The notes: a model not told the origin generated them from the letters alone. A stretch of 64,000 bases of DNA from Tubiluchus corallicola (GCA_030141605.1 JAQGDQ010000031.1:480001-544000), one strand, 5' to 3'. Counted from the first letter of the stretch, positions 23,847 through 37,580 are shown. Numbers and translations: made by a program.

Positions 23847-26344
23847 CACATTTCAGTCACTCAACATAATTTAAAAATGTGACATTTTTGAAAATTTAAA
23901 GTCAGTGTCTTATTTTAATTGTCTGTTTTTCGGTGTTTTGAAAAACAGTTTTTAAGATCAGATGTATTTTTAACTGTTTTCCGTTTAAGAAAATGTTTGT
24001 GATTGTGTGTATCATATATTATGCAAGAAAAATTCAAACTGCATTATTTTATTATTTGTAAAGGAATTTTTTTATTTAAGAATTTCTGTATCCTTGGATA
24101 GTATATAAACAGTATCATCTAATTTATTACTTAAAATGTCTCACCAAACACAAGTATTAAAAACAAATGATGGGCTTAATGCAAAAAACAAAATTAATAC
24201 TCAAAAAGCTTTGTGTTGTTCAGCGAGTTTTTTTCTAAAATTAATATGGCCATACTGTGTAACCACATGGTGATCAAGTTTCCTGTTACCGTTGACAGAT
24301 CTAATATCGTGATATTATTTTGACTGTTTTAGTGAAAATGACATACATTTATATTGTAAAAAAATTGTTGTCACATACAGCCAGCAGAATTATTTCAGGA
24401 TTTGAAAATAGAGTACTTTAGATTATGTTTAACAAATAACATGATTAATTATTCGAAAATCGGTTCATACTAGTAACTCTGGTTTCCTTTTTGTTCAGAC
24501 GACAGAAAATTTGCCATACAAAATTTTTTATGGAAATACATTTTTGCACACTTTACAAACACAAAAAATGTGTGTTCTAAGTATAGATTTAAATGCCGTG
24601 CGTACATAAAAAGATATTACTAGCATCAGTATCGATCTTACTTCAAAAGCATCTCTGCAAACTGCTATTTTTGCCTAACAACATGGCACTCATTGTGGCC
24701 TCTCGATTTGCGCAAGTCTAGCAATTTCGTTTTGCGCACTTCCGGGCATTTAAATCTATGGCCTAAGTTCCTTGTAATCCAAAATTTTACAACAAGGCTG
24801 TAAACTAAGAGTGTACTTAAAATCTCTTAACGTTTAATTCAACTACTAATCACAATAATCTACTAAAAACCATAACTGCCAGGCACACTTATCATTTACA
24901 TTATCCTTGCCAATTTTTAAATGTTTTGTTACAGACAAGACTTGAGATATCACTCCACTGCCGTGTACATGTAATTTTTATGACAGAATAGGATACATTT
25001 ACAGTAATTTCGTTGATCTTTCTGATACTTTTGATTTTGCTCGTCAGTTTCAAAGTTCATTATCATACAGGTAGTAAGGAGATAATACTTTACCAACCGA
25101 GGTGAGACTAACAACCATGACTATTTCACAATTCTCTTAATTCCTAATACTTTAAATAGGCAGTGGTTTTGCAGTGAATACAAGAAAATTCACATCAGGT
25201 CTAAAAGTTTTGTATAAAAAAAATCAAAGTTTGTCACAATCCACAGAGATAAAAATCATTTACGTATAGACAAATAATGCATAACATAATAATTAAACAC
25301 TTAGTTAAGAATTTTGGTAAAGAATAGTTAACTACACTTAGTATTTTATGAACACTTCACAAAATGCAAGGATTATGATGATATTAGCAAATGTAAACAT
25401 AATGAACCTGAAGGTTATTAGATTACAGATTTTTCACAGTTTTCAATTCTGCTCAGTTCAACAAGAAAACTAATAAACTGCAAGCGTGTTACTATTATCC
25501 TACCTTGGCTAGTAACTAAGGAAATTGAGTTTCAATGATATGTGCCAGTCAATCACACGCGAAAACATGTATGCATATTTGAGTACGTAAATGATTGCAA
25601 ATAAAGACAAGTGAACTAACAAAAATTATTTCATTATTGCACATTCAGTAAATCGTGAGGTGGGATCACGGGGAACACAATCACACATACTATACATAAA
25701 TACTGTCAAAATAACATCTATGTATAAAGAATATCTAACTTCTAGCAGCTGAATGGAAAAAACAAAAACTGTTAGAATAAAGACATTTCTGTTCACATAC
25801 GTGTGACAGTCACTGTGACTGCACCATTTTACACTAAAAGTTACTATCCTGTTAAACCATGGGCTCACTCCAACACACACAATCGCTATCTTTACCCGAA
25901 TTATCTGTCCTCCATCACACTGAGAGTATAGAAGACACATGTATGCACTGGTTAGAACCGTTAGATCCAAGCAATTTTATCAGTAAAGCAACTAAAATTT
26001 TGTTACAAGACAGTCTCCTACTTCATGAAAACAATCACGGTATGGTACAGGTTGTGGTAAAAATGAAACTACTAAGGTACATAAACTCTAGCAAAAAAAT
26101 AACAATAAGTGTCTTGCTCATTCTGGCTAAGTTCAAAATGTGACAAAAAACACATACACACACATGATAACTATATGTATATATAGTATATAAGTCATAT
26201 TAAATAAATTTTATCTGCAATATTATATTATGACAAAAACAGAAGAGTGAACGTAACAAACGAACGTGAGTGAGCCGTTCTTTCATATGACATTTACATA
26301 CTTAGTTAAAAAAATGTAGGTAAATTGTAATTAAACAACACTTA

Positions 26345-26400
26345 AAAGAAAGAGAGGAACAGCCAATTCTCCAAAGAAAGAGAGGAACAGCCAATTCTCC
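26345..26400. repeat. Exact 28-base tandem duplication
   Basis: The unit aaagaaagagaggaacagcc plus aattctcc is present twice without a mismatch. Confidence 0.95.
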
Positions 26401-27452
26401 AGTACAGCTGTGAGTAACTGACACTAAAATGCTATACAGACTACACTACCCTATGAGAACGTCAAGAAACTTTACACACTACGAGAAAATCCATGGTATC
26501 AAGGAAGCAAAATCAAAAATCTTAATCTTAGTCACTAATATGGTCCTTAAAAAACCCATGCAAACATTCGGATTCACAGTGGTTTTGTGAGTGATTGCGT
26601 GGTTTGTATAAAAAAAGAAATGGCCAATACCAGGCTGTTAAATATCCTGTCACGAGTAAACTACTGAAGCTACTCAATGTATACCATATACTTAAAAATA
26701 CATTATCAGATCTAACGATAAAGTGGTTAAAACAATTGTTTCAAATTTCCGGCAGTTTTTTAGCCGTGCATCTACTATACTTGCAAATGCTTTTCTTGAA
26801 CTAGTAAAGCAGTTCAAATGGCAAAGTTTCCTATAACTTGATATACATCTGCAATACCTGCACACTATCTTGTCCTTTGTTAATACAGTACAATGTAGTA
26901 CACATTTCCCCTAGACAGAGGATAAGTTTTCAGGAAATGCCATGTTAGGAATTTAGGGAAAAATAACGAAGATCTATTTTGATTCTCCTGTATGGCATTT
27001 CCTTAGTTGCATAACACATGAACTGACAACAAAAACTATCATATTAATAAAATACATTATAAAGACAAGTAAAATGCCATCATTAAAATATGACATATGA
27101 TACTCTCAATAAGCCAGGCAAATTTGCACCTAATGTGCATAAAAACCCATGAAACAAACATGTGAAAGTCACTCAAATGCGGGTAACTAACTTTGAAATA
27201 AAAAAATAAACTGAGCACAAATGACAAAGCCGGGATTATATGCATTTGTCCTGGTTAGGACTTCCTGCAGTCTGTAATTACAGTACAGTAAAATTAAACT
27301 CTTTTAATTTTCTTCCTCTAGATATCTCATATAACAACCTGCAAGAACTTAAAATTACACGTTTCTGCAGTTTCTACAATAATTCGATAAGTAATGCATT
27401 AATTATCATGCATAACACACACACAGATAATCGAAAGGGCGCTGCAGATTTT

Positions 27453-27458
27453 TTTATT
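27453..27458 (-). terminator. Candidate poly(A) signal of flotillin-2
   Basis: Minus-strand AATAAA, 365 bases past the proposed stop. An ATTAAA at 27569-27564 is an alternative. Confidence 0.35.
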
Positions 27459-27822
27459 CTGCCGATTGACATTTAGTGCCTCTTAAACAGGCATTTAGAT
27501 TACCTGAGTAGGGTTCAATTTGAAGTCAGCATGAATAACTAAGAATACACTGTATGTCATTGATTTAATGATGGTAATTTGCTCAGAAACGCAATGAACG
27601 CAGAGTCACTTCATCGGCACCTCATCTGCGGCTTCCCACCTTAAATATGCTCTCCAAAATAATTTCAGAATGTATTATAATCTATTTCTTCACTATGAAT
27701 GATTTACCAGAGGCCAGTGAGTAACTAAACTAGATACCAATAAATTTGAAACGCTTTTAAAGGTAGTACAAGTACGAAGATTAATACTCAATGTTATCAA
27801 ACTCCAAGTTGCTGTTTGAGTT

Positions 27823-30800
27823 CTACTTTGTACCAGGCACTTGCTTCAAAACCTGAAAAAGTGAAATTTGGATGAAAATCATCATTTGTTCAATAAATAA
27901 CATCAGACATTTTACATCATTGCCCCACCTACTGTTGGTTTTGAGTAATTCGGGACCAATCACTCCGGTGCAGCAACAATAGAAAATTTACAAAATTGCT
28001 CATTTTACCAAACCACCTACCAGAACAATGCAGGGCTATAAATTTATCTGTAAACAAAACTTAGCAATGAGGGGATTTTGTTAGCAATTTTATTATTTTG
28101 TTTAGTCAGTAATATAACTGTTTATTTCATGCCCAAAAAATACCATGTCAGATACATGACTTTTCTCAAAAGTGAGTTAGCACAAAACCCCATCTCACGA
28201 AGGTAAAACAGTACAATACATCATTAATTCAGACAGTAAGCAGAATTCGTCCGACACCAACGCTCCCTGTCAATTTTGAAAGATCTTTTGTATGCATCTT
28301 TGAAACAAAATTTTCGGAAACCGCATGAAGTCTGAAGGAAACAAATATCGTATTCTTATATAGCATAACAGTTCCATTCTTAAATCCACATTTTAACTCG
28401 CTGTCCTGGTTCCGATTCTGAGGTTGACCAAAAAAAAAGCAAATCAATTTCAAGGTTTTTTATGAAGTCATTCAAAACCCACTTCTGACGTGCATTTACT
28501 GTGATACTACACCTAGTGCAACAGACATGCGACTTATCTTCACTTCGTGCACATAGTGACACGTGACTAATTTTATATTTAGCTGTTCTCTGTTTTGTAT
28601 TTTAAAGACAACTGCTGCTTATTCCACCAGTGACCATCTATAAGATTTTATTTGTTTTCAGTATTTTGAATTGAAATTTTTAGAAACCAGGTTTGCATAA
28701 GTATGGACAACACTTCTGTAACAGCAAGAAAATAAAAAAGCAATGCAAGGATAGATTCAAGAAAAAATAATCAATACAGTGGACAAACAAAAACAACATG
28801 TTCTATCAAGTGTGTATTTAGCATCTAAAAGTAAAACAATGATATATGCTCATCTTTTTTACTATTCCACGCTCTGCAATGCACAAACAGGAGTGAGTCG
28901 TGCCTACTAGTCCGATCTACAACTGCGCACTGCAAACAGATTGTGAACTAACACCAACTCAATGGTAATGGCTAAAATGAGACAGTGAACCAGCAGAAAT
29001 AAAATCAGTCATTTCTGATGACTTTCTAACGATTAAGATCAGCTAGATAATGTATGCAATATGCAATGTTTACATAATTTCATAGAGAAGCAGCTCAAAA
29101 GTCTTACACAGAAGGAAACTAACAAACTGTCGATTGTCTAGAAATCAAAAGAACAATTGAAAAGAAAAGGCAGAGTGAAATATCATCTCTTCAAAGTTAA
29201 AAATTAAAAAAATTAAAGGTAATGAGAATTGAAGAACTTAGCAGCTTACTGCACTGTAGCTTTGCAAATCTTGTTTGCAATGTTTGATTATTGCACTCGT
29301 AGATTTGCAGAGATGCAATTTTTATAACCTTCTTTTGATCACTAAATTCACCTTCTGTTTTGTCTGGTACATCAACTACTTATGCTTACTATTGCAATAT
29401 TACATATATATATATTGTTTCTTATATATATATAAGAAAATTACAATGACACAACCGCTTGTGCATTTGCAGTGACATACTGTGGTAAAGTTGAAATCAG
29501 AGAAAACACATCTAATCTTATTTTAAATGTCAGATACCTGTGAAATGTCGACACCGGTGAGAGCTTGTACACTGGGAGGTAGTTGACTGATTAAACGATT
29601 CACTTCCGATGTGGTGCGATCATCTCCCCCTAACAACACCACCTCATCCGTCTTCGCCAGAGGTGCTGCTACTTCTGCCGCAATCTGAAGAAATTAAGTA
29701 ATAGTTACTGAAAGGCTCCTGAAAGAGCAGTCACAGTTAGTATACATGAAGCACAGCAAAACTGATTTTAACTTTAAACTCAAAATACCAAAACAAAACT
29801 GGATGGTTGTTTAGTTATGAAATGTCGTCGTTTAGGGATTCATAACTGTTACTCAAATAAAAACAATGGGAAGGTAAATTTCAGCCAAAAAACGCCATAA
29901 AATATCAAATTGATATTGATGAACTGATTAATTAATTGATAAACGGTAAACTGGTACTATTACAAAAAGGAAAGAAAAAAGAGATTACAAGAGAAAATAT
30001 TTAAAATAATTAACAAATTAGTGCTAACAAAAAGATTTATACTGCTTGATGATGATGCAAAATAAAATTAATGAATCTAACAAATAATTCACAAATTAAT
30101 TTTGCATATTTCTCAACTATGGCACACATATGTTAAGAATAAACTCCATTTTGTTACCTTTATTAATTATAAGTCTTGCATTCTGCACTGCCTTTACATT
30201 AAAATATTTTTCTCATGAAAGGTAAGGTTGAATCTGATCATATCCAATATGATTCTATAACTCTTTACCTTGGGCAAAGCTTCCAGTATAAGGCTAGTCA
30301 TGGCCGCATTGCCATACTGCTTGTAAGCAGCAGCTTTCATCCTCATCCTCTCAGCTTCTGCTTTTCCAATAGCTTCAATTGCTGATGCCTCAGCACCACC
30401 AACCAGTTTAATCTTTTCTGCTTGTGCTCTTGCACCTTCCACTGTTTCGGTTCTGTAATGCAGTTACAAAGTTCAACACATGCTTTTGCCATTTTAAAAC
30501 AAAAAACAAACAAGTTGTTAATTTGCTGAAAACTTTGATGCGAAAGAATAAAAAAATATTTTATTAAGAACAATAAAGTTAAAAGAAAATAATAAATTTA
30601 AAAATTGAATAAACAAACAGGATCAAAAGTTTATTTAGTTTATGTCAGAATTTCACAATATGATTACTACAAGATATCACTTTTGCAGAACCATATAGAA
30701 CTGCAACATCCAAAAGTGGTACTTAGTAAAAGAAATACATGCTATTCAACTTTTAAAAATAGTTTTTATCAGTAGCCGTTACCGTTTTCCCTGTGCTATT

Positions 30801-33800
30801 GTTTCCACCTTGTAAGCTTCGGCTTCCGCGGGACGTTTAATCATGGCTACCAACTCTTTCTCTTTCCGTTGGATCTCCTTCTCTTCGACGGAGATCTGTT
30901 TTCTTCTCTCTACGATGTCAATTTCAATCTCTTCATTGCGGATTCTCTGAGACACCTTGGCCGCTTCCAGATCATAAGCCAACTCGGCTTCGGCTTTCTA
31001 ATATTCAAAAAATTCCAGGACAAACTGTGCCAGAATAAAACTATGTGATAGGTGGTTACGATCTAAACGTTTAGTAAAGTTTGATTTGGTCAGCATTTTA
31101 ATAAATAAACAAAACAGCTGATAGGTGACTAAGTGCATTGATTTACTGCAGTCACAAAAATGTGCCACTATTTCACATTGGCTTAACAAGCAAGCTGAAA
31201 TCGTTTAAGCACAGTGTCTTAAATGTCACCTGAAACAAAGTGCATTAGAGGCAGTAGCAGCAATGCCTTCTGCCTTATTATTAGCTGAATCTAAATTTGT
31301 AGTGTTTTTACGAGTATCGAGAATCAGACTGGGGTTTCCCTGTACAGGTACACGGATAGCCGATTGAAAAATTCAGCAAAGTAAACAAAGGGAGATGGTG
31401 GCCGTTATATTTACAAACAAATGTAACCATTGGTACATTTCGACATTGGCTACATTGGTACTGTTATGCTAACAATAACACATTGAGGGCCTGACACAGA
31501 GCTATGAGGCATGAAAATTACTGTTTTGCCACACAAAACATTTGACCCATTAAACAATTTCATTTTGATAGTTAATCTCATGCAAGTCATCCTACGGAAA
31601 AATTGGTTTGATCTGCCATCCCTCGCTGCTGTCATTTGGCCTGGTGCCATGGCAGGCTGCCAATGCAACAATTAATAGTCATCTAGTAGAAGTGCAAAGC
31701 AGCAGGAAGGTGGCATTTAAAATTTAAATTTTTAAACAATGGATGTCACATTGACAATAATGTCTGCATTTTCGTTGTCAGAACCGGGAAAATTATAGGG
31801 CTTGGGTAAGAAACAATATGGGTAATTAGGTAATTACTCAGGTACCCGGGTACCCAATGGAAACACTATAAACTTATCAGGTAAACTTTAAGCTACATAC
31901 CTTGCTGTTAACCTCCGTGTCAAATTCTGCCTTCTTCAGCTGATACTCGCGTGAATAATCAGCAATGTGAGTATCTGCTTGATATTTAACATCCATCTTA
32001 GCTTTTTCACATTCAGCTTCCTAATCAAAAAAAAATTTGATCATGCCCCGTTTTTTACTACTACAATTATTACAAAAACATTTTCTGTCTCACACTTAGC
32101 TAATGCTCAATAAAGTAAAACAAATAAAGATTAAAAACAAAATGCTGTGCTAAGCACAAATAAATTCAGCTTATTTTTCATTTTTACTTATTATTATTTA
32201 TCAAGCTGCTCTGCGTCACTAAGGCTGTCACTAGAACATAACGGTAAACTCCACTGACTTATTCATTGAGTTACTAACTATGAACCTTCAATGGGTATAA
32301 AGTATTCACATTCTACCTATTCCTGCATCCCTATTAGCCCCAATAACTCACCCTAATTCCTGCATCCCTGTTGGCCTCTGCAACTCCAATATCTGCATCA
32401 CGCTTCACGTTAGCTGTCTGTGCTCGACCAAGTGAAGCCAAATAGTCAACATTATCATAAACATCTTTAATGGTAAAGCTAAGAATTTCGATTCCCATTC
32501 GTCCAACATCGGGTGATGCAACCTCGCGGACAAGACGAGCAAACTCGTCACGATCTTGATATATTTGTTCCACTGTTAATGTTCCTGAAACATAAAAGCC
32601 TATCTTGATGAAGAAGCACTAATCCTGGTTATAGCAGAAAAAAAGTTTTTTTTTTATCAAACTTGATCTGAACAAAAGAAATGAAATTAAAACATATAGT
32701 TTAGGTTTGTGTTAATCCATATCAAGATGTGGCTACATCCACTTCCATCAGATGCAAACAGGATCCCAATTACCCAGCAGAATCCAGACCACGATCTATG
32801 TCAAGATGTGTCTATGTCCACTTCTAACAGATGTAAACAGGATCCAACTCGAAGCAAGTCTAAACTACATGTTGCAAATATATATCAAATCATTTTGCAG
32901 ACCAACAACTACGCTTTTAATTAAAGTGCATTATTACATCATAAATATTTACAAATTCATCTTTACCCTTTAGTTTTTAAATTTAGTTAAACTGGAAAAA
33001 AGGATTTGTAAAATCAAATGACATCTCTTTCTCATACGGACACAAATATATGTAACAGACCACAGATAACACTACATAAAATTGATACTACAAGGATATG
33101 TACTCAATGAACAATCACTAGTAAAATTTATCATGTACATACCCAAAATAGCTCGAAGATGGCCCTCCATGGTTTGAAGTATGACATTCTGAATGTGGTG
33201 AACAGACTTGCTAAGAAACTGTTCACAAGCGGTGGCCAACAGCTGCTGATCCGTCATCACCTTAACCTGAGCTACACCTGTTACAGTAAGTGGCACACCC
33301 TCTTTTGTTTCAACACTTTCACAGGTGGGATTTAATGTCATAACTTCAAGACACAATCTGTAATATTACAATAAATGTATCATTTAAAAGAAAATTGAAA
33401 TAGGAACAACTAAACAATAACTTTAGCAATCATTAAGATGTACATGTATAATCAACATATGTGGTAATACTTCACGATGCCAGTCCAAAGTACTTCGTCT
33501 GGGAAACTCGAATGACCCCCTCCCCCCCCCCGTGTAACTCCACTATCACCCACCCTTACTAATCAATAATGTCAATAATGTTTACACATTATTTTTACAC
33601 TATAATATACTAATACAACTACCACGATTGCTTAACAAAGTAGGGGGGCATTTCAAGAAAAATGTAAATAAATAAACAATCAGTCGGAGCCCCTCCTCTA
33701 AGCAAAACCTGTATAATATTTATTTATATTTTTATAGTAGACTAGAAACGTGCAAGTAATCATGAGCTAAGAATGTTGTTTTAAGCAAGTTTAGTCATAC

Positions 33801-36504
33801 GAATTCAAAACATTAGTCAATTTTTGCTAAATAAACACACCATGTACTATAGAATATTTGGTATCCTACCAAATTGCAAATAACATCCGTACTGAAACCA
33901 AAAATGTTCTAATTACTTAATTACTACATTTACAAGCATTTCACTGTGGTTAGATGCTACTAATCATTTGATCAACTTGAGAAACGAACTAGCAAAACAC
34001 ATTCACGAAGTATTTTCTGACTCTGACTAAACTTGCAGTTTCTCTCATGATTTGAAAATTACATGAACTTGAATTTGATATGAGGCAAGACCAGACAACA
34101 ACTGAGAGGTATCCCTGTCTAGTCTGCACTTAAGTCGAAGGTCTTGGAAAGTTGTTTGTTCACTATCAGTACGCATCAAGCAAAAATACTTTCAGAAAAC
34201 TACAGAAACACGACTGCCATAAGGTTACATAGTACAAAACATTCTACTTACCGCTGAACATCAGACACACACCACCACGCCCAACCCCAGCCTCCAATAA
34301 TCATCTTCTTTGTGTCTGCCCCACAGCAAGCACCTATAAATTGCAAAACTCATCCTTAAATTTATGCGTCTCTGTAATATGTCTTGTATAATACTAGCTA
34401 AGGCCCCACAAAAAATTTTGCATATAAACTCACAACAACAACCCATACCACACCACACAACCACCCACCACACCACTCACACCACACCAACCCACCACTC
34501 CACTCATAGCACACGACCCACACAATACCACAACACCACACCATCCACATCATAGCACACCACATAACCACATTATCCACAGACCATCACCCACACCACA
34601 CCACCCTAACCAAACTATGCGACACCCACCACACCACTCTACCAACACCACAGCACAACCCACCCTATCATCCCACCCCACCATACCATCCACAAAACAA
34701 CACCCATGGGTGATGACAATGTGTGGAAAAGCAGCAAAATTTCTCAAACTCAAAGACAATGGATGTTCCAAATAGCATGCAGCACAGGGGGTTAAAAAGA
34801 ACCTCGAAAATACACCCCTCCCATTTTGTATAGTGGACATCTCTCCTAGCGAAACCTTCAGCATTTTGTAGACTGTTTCGTCTTCTTTCTGTGAGTGTGC
34901 TTGTATTTTCGCAACATACCAAAATGGTTGCACAAATTGAGTCTTTCTAGAGGCTGCTTGAGCAGTTTTCAACAGAATTTGCGTAGTTGGGTCCGGGAAA
35001 ATGTCCGTAGCGGGCATTGGTGGCCCTCCCGTGAAATCTAAATATGACTATTACACCCACAGTTGAACGGGCCATCGAACCATTACCAACACCCCCCTCG
35101 GCATATTCCCGTTATCTAGAAAAAAAGAGGTATAAGTTTTGCAAATTTTTGCAAAAAACGGTCAAAGAAGGGCCATTTTTGGAGGTTTTTTGCCCACCCC
35201 CCAATCCTCACGGTAGGCCCGATTAGAAAATAAACCCCCAGGTGCGAACCTGTGGTTGGAAACTTTTCGTTTGACGTATAGATCGTCGAGAAAGGTATAT
35301 ATATATATATATACCACCGAAATTAATATATATGATGTATATAAAATGGATAAACACCTCTAAATACATGGTGACTAGGGGCAGTAAATAAAATCAAGGG
35401 CTAGTCATTTTGTAAAAACTATGGAGCTATGCATATACTAGAAAGTGACAGAAATGTTTCAGAAAATTTCCTTGTTTTTTAAATTATCAAAAGATGTGTT
35501 TGCTTTACAAGATCCATCAAATTCTACCATGCTTCTTGCTGTCTTCACTAGCCGCACAACAGTCACAAATAATTTCTTGCAGTTTTTTTAGTAAGAGATC
35601 GGGTATTCTAAGTTTTCCTGATGTAAAAATAGTAAATGCATATACACTAGTAAGTGATTTCATACTTGCAAAATTAAAAAAGACTAGGACGCCTTCATCT
35701 TAGATAGTAAAAAAGTTTAGCAAGCAACCCACTCGCAGTTCAAATCTGCATTTAGCAGACACCCGGAAATTGCATATTGCGCGATTTATATTATTGACAA
35801 AAATCATATGTTCTTTTAAATGCAACCATTTATGAGGCCTGCATTATTGCATATTGGACCGTGAGGAAGTGGAAAAGGCGATTGCTCCTTGTACTGATCT
35901 TTCCACAGGAGCTTACAGAAAAAAGATCACTTGCTACATGGCAGCGAAATGTTACTTTACGTGTATTGTGACAAGAATTCACTCTAATTTAAACAATAAG
36001 AATTCTGTCCCACGTCTGGTAACAATTCTCTTGATAGCAATTCCATGGCCGCTCCCAGGTGTTTATTCACATGGAGACGCGATTCTGAATGTCTGGTAAA
36101 TGCAAATCAAATTCGCTAACGCAACACAACCTGCCTTCTGCAGCGAGTAAGCCTTTAGTTTTATTTACATAGACATAATGAATACAACTCAAAAGGCATC
36201 TCTCCAAGTTTAAATTAATATAAATATCCTTCACTGCCCTTTCTTTAGTACAGCCTTAAAAACTTCCTGACATATACGTTCTCCTTTTTATTTTCGTGTA
36301 AATTTTTGTATATATAGTTAGTTGTCTATTTCATGTAATTGTGCACATTAACAGATGCATATACATGTCTATGCTTACATATCATCACCTGAATAAGTCT
36401 CAATTCAATTTCAAATATAAAATTATTATTACTAAACGCATGACGCCTTCCTTACCAGAAATAACAAGCGCTTCATTTGGACCGACAGTGTGGCAATTAC
36501 CCAT
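27823..36504 (-). CDS. FLOT2: Flotillin-2 (reggie-1), complete, 9 coding exons
   Basis: Exons in transcript order: 36504-36456, 34333-34252, 33357-33143, 32584-32352, 32020-31901, 30997-30783, 30452-30269, 29684-29538, 27852-27823. Phases agree and give 424 residues; human FLOT2 has 428. It opens MGNCHTVGPNEALVISG, keeping Gly2 and Cys4 for myristoylation and palmitoylation. The SPFH/PHB domain (to about 190) includes GGWGWAWWC and VSDVQR, LTVTGVAQVKV, GTLTVEQIYQDRDEF and ASPDVGRMGIEILSFTIKDV. The flotillin coiled-coil domain follows, with repeated E/A/K segments, RPAEAEAYKV and GKAEAERMRMKA. The C-terminus carries TSEVNRLISQLPPSVQALTG, which is FLOT2 and not FLOT1. FLOT2 coats cytoplasmic faces of membrane microdomains as hetero-oligomers with FLOT1. 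The nine-codon last exon (VLKQVPGTK) is the least certain. Intron 1 carries copy 2 of the GC-rich repeat. Confidence 0.97.
31841..31854. repeat. Perfect 14-base palindrome
   Basis: GGTACCCGGGTACC is its own reverse complement. It lies in a flotillin-2 intron just past a ggtaattaggtaatta duplication. No function is implied. Confidence 0.9.
32719..32855. repeat. 79-base tandem duplication in a flotillin-2 intron
   Basis: tcaagatgtggctacatcca at 32722 recurs as tcaagatgtgtctatgtcca at 32801, each followed by cttc..cagatg.aaacaggatcc. Diverged copies. Confidence 0.85.
34429..34700. repeat. Degenerate (CCACA)n-type array
   Basis: About 270 bases of CCACA, CACCA and ACCAC variants, almost free of G on the plus strand. 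It lies in flotillin-2 intron 1, about 100 bases upstream (in transcript sense) of the exon 2 acceptor. In the transcript it reads as a GT/GGT-rich tract. Long open frames on both strands here are repeat artefacts. Confidence 0.9.
34954..35323 (-). repeat. GC-rich dispersed repeat, copy 2
   Basis: This is the reverse complement of 6917-7302. Matching runs include aaaaacctccaaaaatggcc, gccgaggggggt and ttttcccggacccaact; the (TA)n run lies at the same end, here 35296-35313. A 60-codon frame at 35044-35226 (TPTVERAIEPLPTPPSAYSR) has a counterpart in copy 1 (TPTAERAIYPYPVPPSARSR). That may only reflect nucleotide similarity. It lies in flotillin-2 intron 1 in the same orientation as the gene. 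Confidence 0.85.
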
Positions 36505-36644
36505 TTTTATTAACTGAAATTAAATGAAAAAATTAATACGAAAACGAAACATTTATTTACATCACCCTGCAATGCTGCCATCTGGCCGCAGTACAATAAA
36601 CTAGTATTACGTTCGTAATTTCACGATTTTTTACGCTCGTTACC

Positions 36645-36678
36645 TTACTACTACTACTACTACTATTACTACTACTAT

Positions 36679-36710
<32 letters not shown>

Positions 36711-36734
36711 ATAATAATAATAATAATAATAATG
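36645..36734. repeat. (TAC)n then (TAA)n microsatellite
   Basis: About twenty TAC triplets with a few TAT interruptions, followed by eight TAA triplets. Confidence 0.97.
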
Positions 36735-36739
36735 TCAAG

Positions 36740-37580
36740 TTTAATTTTGATGTTATTATTAGCCCACAGTTAATTAAATTATACTGCGTAACACTGCGTA
36801 AAGCAGAAAATGCAAAAAATTGAAAAACAACCTGGACTTGAACTTGGACCTGGTGCTTACAAGGAAGGTGTCTTAGGCTGTTTACAGTCTTAGGAACAGC
36901 AATTCAAAGAGATCTGTATTCCTATGAAATTCCAAACAATTCTGCTTGATTGAAGAATTAATTCAAACTTTTCACTCATTGCTCTGATCCTTTATTACTG
37001 CCGCAGGCTGTGAGACATACACTCACCTCACTAAATGCTGGAACATGATAGGTTCTCATGCAATCGTTTCAGTAATATTTTGATGCACTGTTCAATTGTT
37101 CTGTTTAATATTGATGCTGGTATCACCCCACAATTAATTAAATTATAAAGCAGTGCGTAAAAAAAGGAAATATAAAAGTTTGAACACATTCTAGATTTGA
37201 GTCAGGGACCTTGTGCTTACAAGGGAATTATTTTAGACTGTTAGCAGCGTTAGGAACAGAAGTTCAATGAGATCACTATTGAACACCAGATTCTCCAACA
37301 TTTTTTACGGGTTTCTTACAAGCATGTCATTTGAGTACTAATTAATGGCACAATTATTAATTGAATCATTTTTTGCTTTTGTTTTGATCTGTCTTCACAA
37401 CACCTAACAACTGCAATGTGTTTGACACAGGTAGCCCTATAAAATTTTGCACCAATTCCGCTTGATTGAAAAATCAGTATTAGGTTTTTCCCAGTCACTG
37501 TTCTAATTCCTTATTATTGCTGCAGACTGTGCGACGCTCAAGACACATCACCAAGTATTGGGGACACCAAATCTTGCTCC
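36740..37580 (-). repeat. Duplicated unit of about 360 bp, SINE-like
   Basis: Copy A (36740-37102) and copy B (37103-37580) share ccacaattaattaaattat-like starts, then gtgcttacaagg, agtcttaggaacag, gcttgattga and cag(g/a)ctgtg. Copy B carries an extra piece of about 150 bases near 37285-37435. On the minus strand both contain a tRNA-like part (cttgtaagca, then ggtcc and a tcaa-tcc B-box-like end). A similar string occurs at 51262-51312. Confidence 0.65.

Larger units (their letters stand above)
23847..27822. other. Convergent intergenic region and 3' UTRs
   Basis: About 4 kb between two convergent genes. It holds the flotillin-2 3' UTR on the minus strand, an exact 28-base duplication and no recognisable gene. 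Overlapping open frames at 25626-25970 (minus) and 25859-26143 (plus) have no protein-like content. Confidence 0.5.

Noticed and set aside
25626-26143. Overlapping 94-114-codon frames on both strands between the SPAG5-like gene and FLOT2
   Set aside because: Antisense shadows of each other in 3' UTR or spacer, with no motif or splice context.
33500-33660. C-run and G-run facing each other, possible small inverted-repeat element
   Set aside because: Similarity is mostly homopolymer runs; no target duplication seen.
34550-35017. 155-codon minus-strand frame
   Set aside because: It joins part of the dispersed repeat to the CCACA array, and its C-terminal half is Cys/Trp/Gly repeat translation. 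No splice or start support.
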